A stretch of 63,986 bases of DNA from Priapulus caudatus (lineage: Eukaryota; Priapulida; Priapulimorpha; Priapulimorphida; Priapulidae): NCBI RefSeq assembly GCF_000485595.1, contig NW_014578377.1:1-63986 (forward strand), in the 5' to 3' direction. The translations under genes were made by a program, and so were the position numbers. The notes under the pieces were generated by a model that did no database searches, had not been told where the DNA came from, and saw only the letters and a program-made list of their open reading frames with translations. Positions 25,016 to 36,090 of the stretch are shown here, piece by piece; within the stretch, counting starts at the first letter, position 1, and each line of letters opens with the position of its first letter.

Positions 25016-28000
25016 CTAACCTCTTATGTAAGGTTCATCATTTGTCTTACCTTCATCATCTCCATATGAGGTTTCCTCATCTTCAGAGTGTGTTACAGCA
25101 CCATACATTGGATTCTGAAAATTAAGAACCATCGTCGTAACTAACTAGGGCCATAAATCGACTGCTCATGCAGCTGCAGTGTCTGCTCCAGATTATCTAC
25201 AACGTAATCTTACAGTTGCTACATTCTGACCTTTGGCATTAATTTCTACACCAAAGATGCATCCTTTTACCGTGATCCCAAACACCAAATACAAAGTAGA
25301 GTCCAGACCGTTGCAATTTGAACTTCAACCATGTGTTTCATTAACTCTGACTTACACACTAAATTAAAGAGTGAATCCACTTGTCTCGACCATTGACCAC
25401 TGACCTCTAACTTTGACCTCACACCACCACTTCAATGGACTCTTGCAAATTCCTAGATGAGTTATCCAAACCATATAGAGTATTCTAACTTACAGCACTG
25501 TTATAAGCTATAATAGTCTACAAAGCCAACAGCGAAATGTGTTATCGCTAGTTAAATGTACTGTGCGGCCATAGGGGTAATACTTAACACGTTTCACTTT
25601 AATAATTCCGGCAAACGTTGATTTCTCATCTCACTCCCACATTACCCACTTCTAGCACTCATACTATGGAAACCTTCACTATCTTAAACCTGCCCACTGA
25701 CTGCAAGATAAGCATGCTTTTCCTAACCTACAAGCTTGCCTGACTAGAGCCAGTTGATGTAAACATAACGAATGCACAGTAAAGTCTGCTAATTTTTCTT
25801 AATATTATACATACATTAACAAAACACTGCATAAAATGTGTAGCAATACATGGAAGCCATAATTGAGTATAGCCACAACAACTCACTGGAAAAGCACAAA
25901 GGAACTATATGAGGTTACCTCTAGGTCATCATCAAAGCCTTCTGGGTATAGGTAGGGCGATGTCTGCTCTCTCTGGTTCCTAATCTTTACCATTTCAACG
26001 TTGTAATAGCTTGCTGTCGAGTCCTAAAATAAAAGGGTTAATTTTCAAATTGAGAAGAATGCGTACTTACGCGATTCAAAGTTTTTATTTTGTGAAATCT
26101 CAAGTTGTAAAAATTATGTGTTAATAGATATTATCTCGCACTGCACGTTTTGTGAGAACCGTTTCTTTCGCGGCCACTAGTGCTATATGTCATATGACAC
26201 CAAATGCTCCCTCTGCATTCACGCCATGAAATAGATGTTCTTTTCTGCTATATTTTCATGGCTGTGATTGAAAAATGGATCGGGACTTGCTTTCATCTAG
26301 TGAGCATTGCAGAAGTTCACAAACCTGCATTTTATTCTCAACAAGGCATTTATTGATGCATAGTGTACCTTACCTGAGATTCATAGCCAGGTTCACATGA
26401 TTTATTACCTTACATGAAGTTCAATCCAAGTGTTTTTCATCATTGTCCTGAGGCTCATGCGTTTATGTACTCCATAATATAGCTGAGAGGGTTTATGTCC
26501 CACGGGGTACTGCCGGAACGTACCCTGGGTACGGTCCGGTATACCGGAACGTACCCTGGTACTATATTATATGACGAACCGTACCTCGCCTACTCCACTA
26601 ACGAGTCTAGGGAGTCGCCTACGCCTACTCCCTAACCCGAACCCGAACCCTAACCCTAATCTTAACCCTAACCATATCAAATAGTGACCAGGGTACGTTC
26701 CGGTATACCGGACCGTACCCAGGGTACGTTCCGGCAGTACCCTGGGGGACATAGACCCTATGAGCCATAATATACCTTACCAGGAACCCACAACCTAAAT
26801 CAAACTAACCTGTGAACCATGGACAGTTGTGTCTCCTGATTTATCAGTGGGTATACCCGGAGAGACGTCTTTCTGACAGGCATCTGCTGTGTCAAATAGG
26901 TGCGCAGGCTCCTCAGAGATTTCCTACAAACAGTTACTAGATTAGCACCTAGGTGTACCTTAGTACTGTGTACATTAGTACATAGTGTACTTTAGCCTTA
27001 AAACTACCAACTGCAGCCAGCTCAATCTATAGCTTTTACTAAGCTAAAATATACTAAAATCCAATGTAACACAGTTCAGTTAATTAACGTTGCACTTAAC
27101 CTATAACGCAATCCATACAACACTAATTCGTATGCCACTGCTGTTGTTAAGGTCACTGGCCCATTTACACTTTGCTAACTACTGCTGCTGATGAGATCTG
27201 TACATACGAGTAGATTAGTACTACGACTCACTGAGGCCACTAAAGAATGCGCCAATGAAGATGCTTGACTGCTGGTGGAAGACTTCGATTTTTGCAGAGC
27301 TTCAACATCAGTGGATGCCTCAGGGTCGACATGCAAGCTGTTGCAAGAAGAACACTTCAAAGACGGCATCGGCTCCGCTACCAAGGGCCACACGGAAGCT
27401 ATGCTGACGTGACCTGTGCTAGGTGGCCGCTGTTGGCTGCACCTTTTCCTCGCCTCTTCTTCTTCGCGTGACATGGATACGGGAGGCACGTGGCCGGTCA
27501 TGGGCCCATGACTGACTGGCAACGTTGGAGAATGAAGGGATGGTATGCATTGAAAAGGTGGAAGGGCCTCAGGCATAGTAGGCGCAGCAGGTAAACAAGT
27601 AGTGACTAATGGGTCAACTAAATGCGGCAGGTTATTGCTCTGCGGAATAGTTCCCCGTCCATTTTCCCCTGCTTGCTGATGGCATGAAGCGCTGCCAGCA
27701 ATTGCAGCTGTGTTCAGTGGACATGTAGAACTAGAGTTAGGCGACAGCATTAACCTACGATCACTTGAATCTGGATAAACCAACGCTTGCTGGTAAGACA
27801 GGAGTCCACTTTCGCCATTAGGCGCCACTGCTGAGACAGGTACTGGTGCACAGGGTACGAGACTATCATGGCATTGCCAAGCAACCTCCAGTGAGGCAGC
27901 ATTTGTTTGCGCTGGACCTGTACTGTGATAGCTTGTGACACATCCCCCTAAGGCAGGTGCTGGTATCTGACTTCTATAGCACCTGACAGGGTATATTGAA

Positions 28001-31000
28001 ACAGGTGCTGGGTGGACTAGCAGCTGGTCACTATAGTGCCTGGCAGTTTCCATTGTGACAGCAGCTTGTGGAAGCTGACCGAAACAATTACTGTCAGTCT
28101 CCATTGAAGTCGGATGAAATTGTGATTGGTCACCATAGTTTCCATGCGCCTGGAGTGTGACAGGTGCCGCCTGGACTGGCGGTTGACCACTATTGTTGCT
28201 GGCAGTTGTCATAGTTGTAACAGCTGGCTGGACTGGTATTGGCTCACTATAGCTCCTAGCAATATCCACTGATGCAGAGCCTGGCTCGACCGGCAACTGA
28301 CCAACATAGTTCATAAAAGTGCTAACTGATACAGGTACTGGCTTCACTGGCAGCTGCCTACCACTGCGTTTGGCTTCTTCCACTGCCTCAGCAACTGGCC
28401 AAGCTGGAAATTGCCTACTACAGCATAAGGCAGCCTCCATTGCCTCGGAAATTGGCTGGACTGGTAATTGACCATTATTGATACTGCAATGAGAAACTGA
28501 AGTAAGGAATGGTTTAACTGATAGTTGACCATGAGAGCTGCTGGCAGTCTCTACTGATACAGGGACAGGCTGCACTGGCAACCGACTGACATATTCATTG
28601 GCAGTCTCCATTGTAGGAACAGTTGGCCACACTGGCAATTGGTCGACATAGTTTCTAGTAGCGTACACTGAGAAGGGGACTTGTCCAACATTGGCAGTCT
28701 TTGCCGTAGCTACGTTTGGTTGTACTGGCAATTTACCACCATCGTTCTTTGTAGGATATGATGCTACAGAGACTGACTGGGCTGGCAACTCACTACTATG
28801 GCTTCTGACAGTATTCACTGAAACAGGTGAGCACACAGCACCAGGCACACAACCTGTTTCATGAGACAGATTTTCGTAAATGCCCTTGGTAGCTTTCTCT
28901 GCTAGACAATGTTCTTGCACTGCTCTGCAACTGGGAGTTTTGTCAGAGCAATTTCCATTTGAAAGAACACGTGTTTTATTTCTCACAGCCTCCATGAGCC
29001 GCATGTTGGTAGCCGACATCAGACTGGCTACATCGCTGTCAGTCTCATCTTCCTGATTCTTCGAATAAAATCAATGAAACCATGATTAGAAGTGGCCATT
29101 ACCCCTATAGTACTATAGTAGTAGAGTACAGAATAGACAAGCTTAAAGCTATTGAAGTTGAATCGTATATCTATATTATAATATCTAGCGAATCATATCG
29201 AAGCATTACGAATTAACACAGGTAGATGACATACCACTGTCATATCTTGCATCAAATAACAAAGGAGTATTTTTTTAATTGCACCTACCAAGTAATCTAT
29301 ATGGATAGCAACAAATAGAAGTCATTCATCCAAGAAATCTATTCACTGAATCTTTTGACAATCTTACATATATAACCTTATATATATCAGGGTTTCTTAT
29401 ACATAAGAGGCACAGTGGCGCACCGCCGTTGTCAAATTTAACATCGCCGTTGTGAAAATGTTCCTGTATTTATTGATAAGTATATCCTGTATCTATATAC
29501 CTATAAGTATATCAATACATCCTGTATTTGAATCCATCATGCGCAATTTTTTCCCAAACTGGCCATTACCTCCTTTGTCTAATTTTCCCTCGGAAGAAAC
29601 CCTGTATATATACTGAAATATTTTCTGAAAATTTATTATATGATATCGGCTCGAAATAAGATAATTCACCAGGTTTAATTAAACAAACTAGCAATAATAT
29701 AATGTATAATTATCTGCCAGTAGAGCAATCAGCCATAGACAGAATGATGAATATGAAAATTCGTTAAAATTGGTACCCTTGGAAATTCGGTGACATGAAA
29801 TGTAGAGGATATGCTTCCAGGTGTGTCTAATATCGGGCGAGGTTGTTTCGAAGCTGCCTTGATAATCAGATCCATTACTGACAGCTGGCTCCCTATATCT
29901 GAGTCAGATTCAATGAAGCTGCTATCTGCCTGGTGTTGTTGCCTATCCTTCGATAACGGCCTATCCTTAAACTTTTAACAATCAGAAGTTTTGTGAGAAA
30001 GGTAACAGGACTATTTGATATGTAATTATGCAGTTCGATCAAAATAACTCTTAGATCATACTTATGGTTGGGCTCATTTGCCATTTTCCAAACATAGATA
30101 TCACCTGAGTAGGATTTCCTCTATTTAAATATTTAACTATGGGAAACCCACGTGCAGTCTTAAGTTTATCTGTGGTATTTCACTTACAATTCAGTGTAGA
30201 TAAAAAAATCTCACACCGACTATGTGGCACTGTATATAAGATTCAATAAGACTGATGTAATTTGGAATGTGCTATTATAATTAAGGTTTATAGAGCCATG
30301 TACATGCATGTGCATAATTAAACCAATAATTTTATATAACAATTGCATAGAAACCACACAAAAACTTACCAAATCTGGATTGTCAAGAATATCTACGTTG
30401 TTCATAGGTTTTCTTCTCTTTCTGAAAATTGAAAAGCCCTTTCATATGGGCAGGTGGATGCATGACCAGCACATGCATTTGTGCACATGCCACCAGATCT
30501 GTGTTCACGTTTGTATGAGATGTTTAATATTAACTCAATGAAAACGTGATAAAGATCGAGTACTTAAAAAAATATCAAACTGGAGAGTACACACAATAGC
30601 AATATACATGTTAATTAATGGTAACATTTAAGTATACAAACCTGTAAAACTTATGCTGGTGTAATGATTGCTTCTTAGGCAAGGTTTCCTCTCGCTTACG
30701 TCTCTGCACGAGGCAGCCAGGTATTTTAAATACCTGAAAGGTTCAATAACAAATCAGAGGCATGAAATCTTATTTATTATATCTATATATATATATATGA
30801 AAAAAAATTGTTTGACATATGTTTTGATTTGTCTTGACCAATCACTGACAAAGCAAGGCTGAAGTTATGAGAGATATGAGAAAAGACAACGAAGATATGA
30901 ACTAATATGAGACACTCTATAAGATACCTACTCCTATATTGTCCCAATGTGCGTCAATAAAATAGTTTTGAACCTAACCTCACATTTTTGTCTTTTAATA

Positions 31001-32766
31001 ATTTTCATGTTTTTTCATGAATACTATCAAGCATACAATAATCAATGTACTTCAATATCAGATTATGTAAATGTTTCTTTGATAGGCTATATAGTATTTT
31101 CAAACATAAATTTATAAACATTCTTGAGAGAAAATTAAAGGAACTTCGATCTATACAGTATAATTAATTGAGACTAATTTAAAATTAGAAGCATGAATAG
31201 TACACACCACATCTTTCTTGAACTGTAAATGTTCATTGACATCCTTGCATGCTGAAACAACAACAGGAACTAGATCATTTGAAGTAAAATAAAACTAACA
31301 CAGTAACAGAATTTTTTTCTATAAGCCTGAAACTCATTTTGTAATAATTTGACACAATACTTTCAGCTGGGATGATGGTATCTTGAATTGTGTTGCTCCC
31401 CTCTTGCTGAGAAATGACTTCCACATTGATAATTATGACTCTATGGTAAGTCTGTAACATCTTCTTGTGATGCAGAAACACTATCTCTTGGGCAAGTCTC
31501 CACTTCTTACTATCTGTTTTTGTTAGTCAAGGCTTAGTTCCTTACAGTATTTGTGTATACAATAGTTACATGTACTATAGTTAGAACCACATATTAGGCT
31601 GAGAGTATAAATTTAAAGTTGACTATTAGTGCTTAATTGTGTAGGTATCTAAAAAGACATTTATTACAGACAAAATCACTAACAATTCATAGATTTTTCA
31701 TAAAGGATACATGGGTAGATGACAAAGTGATCCGTTCTGAAGGGATACATATCTTCCTTCATATGAAGAGCAGCTCGCACTGCAACCTGTACAGTAATAT
31801 AAGATAATGCTATATATTCATATATGCAATGCCTTAGATGCAGATGTCAATGAAAGTTCTGCCTTGCGCCATTATCATAATAATTCTTACGCTCATAGGG
31901 TCTATGTCCCCCAGGGTACTGCCGGAACGTACCCTGGTAACTATAGGCGTAGGCGACTCCCTAGACTCGTTAGTGGAGTAGGCGAGGTATGGTCCGGCAT
32001 ATTAGATATAGTACCAGGGTACGCTCCGGTATACCGAACCGTACCCAAGGTATTCGTTCCGGCAGTACGCTGGAGGACATAGACCCTCTCAGCAATTCTT
32101 ACAGCCAACATGCAGTAGCAACACAACGTCAAGTATGAAGTTTTTGATGACATACACACCTCCATTTCCGACTGAATATCATTCTGAGAAATCTTCCTCA
32201 AACTGAAACGCCAAATAACACTTATTTACAGATTAAACTGTGATAGCAATTTTACAAGTCCCTATAGATATATTTGCAAAGAAAGTAAATCCACCATCTG
32301 CATTACATATCATATTTGTCATTATTTTATGTCCATATTGCTGAAGACAATGACAAAGTGACCATTTTATATGTAGGCCTAGTCACCTTAGACACCTTAA
32401 GTAAATCAAGTGGAAACAGGTTTTTACATCTCTCACTATGAATATCACAGACACAGGCCTGTGATGAGTATGAGTATGCTAATTTACCGACTACTTTCTC
32501 AGCCTTCAACATGATAGAATATAACACAGCATGCACAAATATTATAGATATTAATTGCTATTACTACTCATAATTACGAACTGATTTGGGAATATTTAGT
32601 TCACTCCATATATTATAGTACTACTAAGTACTATTATTAGATTAAACAAAGTATAGGTTCACCTGTCCTGTTGCGGTCCACGGAACACAATCTTCGCTTT
32701 GTAAATCATGTTTTTATGACGCACAATCATGGTGTTCGGAAAAGGCAATTTGAATTTTAAAGGCAT
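25016..32766 (-). CDS. Unrecognised protein with about fifteen 19-residue repeats
   Basis: Twelve minus-strand exons join in frame: 32766-32663, 32202-32160, 31786-31711, 31513-31361, 31251-31208, 30733-30642, 30421-30370, 29965-29777 (or from 29947), 29058-27232, 26923-26810, 26023-25919 and 25114-25016, total 965 residues. All have GT-AG boundaries. I do not recognise the family. The N-terminal 120 or so residues look globular (YKAKIVFRGPQQD, HFVIYPYSKKWRLAQEIVFL). A basic segment follows (KRREE-like, RKRRKP). Exon 9 (609 codons) carries repeats of the type GQLPVQPVPVSVETA, unit 19 residues, without membrane segments. The C-terminus is acidic and includes NPMY, a possible NPxY-type motif. 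The last exon could instead splice at GTAAGA near 25053. Exon 9 ends at GTGAGT; reading through it stops at 27175, so a shorter isoform is possible. Confidence 0.75.
26482..26765. mobile_element. MULE-like MITE, copy 1 (9-bp target duplication)
   Basis: The 284-bp element has inverted ends starting GCTGAGAGGGTTTATGTCCC and ending in the complement of GCTCATAGGGTCTATGTCC. Inside the ends lie repeated CCGGAACGTACCCTGG and CCGGTATACCGG motifs. Both sides carry CATAATATA, a perfect 9-bp target duplication. The centre holds a telomere-like CCCTAACCCTAATC stretch. It sits in intron 10 of the minus-strand gene. A 9-bp duplication with long inverted ends suggests a Mutator-like origin. Confidence 0.87.
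31891..32093. mobile_element. MULE-like MITE, copy 2 (9-bp target duplication)
   Basis: Same family as 26482-26765: inverted ends GCTCATAGGGTCTATGTCCC and its counterpart ending CATAGACCCTCTCAGC, with CCGGAACGTACCCTGG inside. Flanked by perfect 9-bp repeats AATTCTTAC (31882-31890 and 32094-32102). Lies in intron 2 of the minus-strand gene. Length 203 bp, without the telomere-like filler. Confidence 0.88.
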
Positions 32767-33351
32767 CGTACCCTACTTTATAGGTTTTCAATTCGTAATC
32801 TCGCAGTAGGGGGCCTACGATTGCACCTGTAGGCCTATTTAATTGAGCTTAGACCGTAGGTGTAGCGACGGGAGGAGTAATTCCACCGGCACAGGAGCTA
32901 ACTAAATTTCACTTCGCTATTCGACAAGGTGCCACGCAAATATAGAAGGATAGCGATAAGTAATCCATTAATAGAAATGAAATGGAATTAAGGAATGCGA
33001 CCACGTCATATGTACTCATTAGTGAACTAACTACACATATATTATGAACTAATTTTTGAACTCAATACTACACGATAGCAGACGACAAAGAACGAATGCG
33101 TCCTCTGCGTTATGACACAACAGCGCCATCTAGTAACCATATATCTAACAGAGAAACTGGTTTTGTATTTTATTTAATTACTATGCAATTATGTGATATA
33201 TACAAATAAAAAATCTACTGTAGTATTAATTTAGACGCATAACGTTAACTCAAGTTTTATTGTTAATTTGGAGGTAGGAGAAATCGGCCGCGACATCACC
33301 AGAGCTGACATTATTATACGTTGCGTTTTCATTCACTCCTGCCTACAAGTA

Positions 33352-33836
33352 CAGGCCCGTAGGCAGCTTTATATTGGGGGGGGGGGGTTCGTTTTTCAAT
33401 GTTGGAAATTTGCTCGGCAGGGGCGTGTACAGGATTTGTACCAGGGGGGGGTCTAACCGTAACCCAAAGTTGCGAGCACGCGAAGGGGGGGTTTTGGGGG
33501 CCCTCCCCCATGACATTTTTAAAATTAGACCCCTCAAATGCGTTTTCTGCGCGAGCAAGGGGGGGTCCAGACTCCATGGGCCCCCCTGTACACGCCCCTG
33601 CTCGGGCGCAAAGCGACCAGGCGCGGGAGCCAAGCGACCGAGCAGGGGGAGGGTGTGGGAAGGGGGGTGTTCACTGTTCACCCTCCCGCACGATGGAGAT
33701 TTTGCAATTATTACACTAAAATGGAGCGACCTGAGGTGAAATTCTTGCAAATTTTCAACAAATATATTTTTTTGCTTGGGGGCTTGGGGGGGGGGGTTCG
33801 TTCGAACCCCCCGAACCACCCCTGGCTACGGGCCTG
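33352..33836. mobile_element. MITE with a second MITE nested inside
   Basis: The outer element has inverted termini CAGGCCCGTAGGCAG and CTGGCTACGGGCCTG. Inside it, 33418-33600 is a second unit with termini CAGGGGCGTGTACA and TGTACACGCCCCTG, flanked by a shared CTCGG that may be its 5-bp target duplication. G-homopolymer runs occur next to several termini. Frames on both strands are non-coding artefacts. Confidence 0.72.
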
Positions 33837-36090
33837 CGCCTATATGTATAAAGTATGTATATATGTAAATATGTATAACAGAATGTATAAATTGTTCTCA
33901 GACGAAGATGACATACGCCGTGGGCCTATGTGCTCTTGATACCACTAATCAGTAATAACATGTGTTTGTATACCCAGGTTTTCACAGTATTCTCTTTGGG
34001 ATGATAACACTCGGCAGGAACAAGTTCGTTATCGCATCATACCATTGTCTTTAATTCACTCGTGTTAAAACCTTCAGGTGACATTATTAAATATTTCTAC
34101 TGATGTACATGAGGCACCACACCACCGGGATGATCAGAGACATATAAGAGTTTATCGCAGAAAACACATTATAAGCAAATATTCGCAACTGTACAGAATA
34201 TGTGAAAATAGCAACCTATATTTCTGTCAGGTCAAGTCAAATGCATACAATTAATGTTTACAATAAAACGTTACACGGTATTCACATAACGTTTAATGAG
34301 TTTTAAAACGTCACCATAAACAACTAAACTTCATGAAATGCACAACAGTGGACAGGGAAAAACGGGCTCGATCACATAAATATTGCCATTAACGTTAAGA
34401 TGGCAACATTACCTTCACTGCAGGAGTGAAAGAAAGCAAAATGGTTTTTATTCACCACTGGTCATTTGGCAACAAAGCCAGCCAAGCCATGAACAATGCA
34501 TATAAAAAGCGCTGCCTTCCATATATGCAATTTTAAATTAGTAAGTCATAATTACTCATATTTACAAAAATTCAAAAAGATGACAAAATTGTCAGTTGTG
34601 ATAAATTACACATATAGCTCAAACATCGTTACAATACAAACATGCAAATGAGCAACATGGTTCAACGCTTGTGGTACTGTACTGTCAAATGTTATTTTAG
34701 GTTCCTACAATCCAACACATGAATAAGCTAGTAAGTGTGATTGTACATGTCAATATTAGAAGATCACGCTGGTTTGACAGCCTATGTTTCATATCTGAAT
34801 GGTTATCTATACAACATTCTAAAAATTTTCTATCATCAGCAATGTACTTGTATAGTAAAAATTTACCTCCCATACTCCGTACAATGGCTTCTGTTTAAAA
34901 ATTTATATAGCACACTAAATACAAATGAACACGCTTGTGATTTTTACATTTTTTCATACAAACGTAGATAATGACTGCATATTTGAGGCGCAACAATACA
35001 CACCATGCAGTGACCATTAACTTTTGGAACATATAACAGTAAATTTTTGCAAAAAAACACAAATGAGAGAAAGGGCACGCATATTACTTTCTTGGGAGAG
35101 AGTAATATGCACGTTAATTCAGATTAGACAAACTTTAATAGCTTGTTCTAGTGATAGTTTATAAATAAGTATGTTTTTAAATCCATGACAATGGGTCTTA
35201 AAGAATGTACAGTACTACTACTAGAAACAAATTACAGCTAGGGGTCCTATACGATAATGAATTGTTATGTTATCCGGCAGAGCATTCTGGGAATTGGGCG
35301 CGAACAGGAGGCGAATAAAGATGACTCTCAGTAACACACAACTCTGTGTATCATCTATCAATGACAGTATTTGTTCCCTTCCTCGCCTCACAACGAAGTC
35401 GCTACACCTATAATAAGTGGGGTATGCTAGCGGTAAAAAGTAATAAGTAAGGTATTTCATCAACTTCCAGTGTTAGCACTGAGGGCAACTTTTGGAGCCT
35501 TGTTCGAAAAGAAGTATCATATCAGCCAGGAAACTCTGTAAAACCTTCCCAATAAATTCACTGCTCTCTTGGCTGTTTTAGAAATGTTCAAAATTGAAAA
35601 CGAATTGGTAGAAGTATTTTTTTACTGCAAGTTACAACAGCAAAGAATATTTTTTCTTTACAATTCCTTCCTTTATCATAAAATATACACATTGTAGATT
35701 TCTATATCCATTGTGATCACGAAATCTATACCGGTTAATGCAGTAAACTTTAAATACAACACAAAAGCAATCATTTCTGTTCTAAGAAAGCATCCTTTCT
35801 ACCTGTGAATCATAACTGGTAGTACATGAGATCAGTACCTATATTGCAATGTCAGTAAAATCAGTCTAGTAACAATCATTTGTGAGAAAAGATGCAAGTT
35901 TAAATGCATACTGGGGGGCTCTTAGAATATAGAATTATTACCTTATTACTTTGAATGTTGCAGGATAGCCTTTGAGGTTCAACAGAAGAGTAATCGTGAA
36001 CACCATGTATAGATGGGCTGTTTTATGGCGTGACACAGCAGCTCTCACAACACAGAAATTTTGGCTTGTAAAAACTATACGAGGATAGCA
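33837..36090. other. Gene-free stretch, partly CHMP2A 3' UTR
   Basis: AT-rich sequence. The right part, adjoining 36091, is the likely 3' untranslated region of the minus-strand CHMP2A gene. A short inverted AAGAAAGTAATATG/CATATTACTTTCTT pair is seen near 35080-35112. No other gene recognised. Confidence 0.45.

Noticed and set aside
32396-32533. Possible extra exon of the minus-strand unknown gene (EKVVGKLAYSYSSQ region)
   Set aside because: Its phase does not fit either neighbour; exon 1 joins the exon at 32202 directly in the correct phase.
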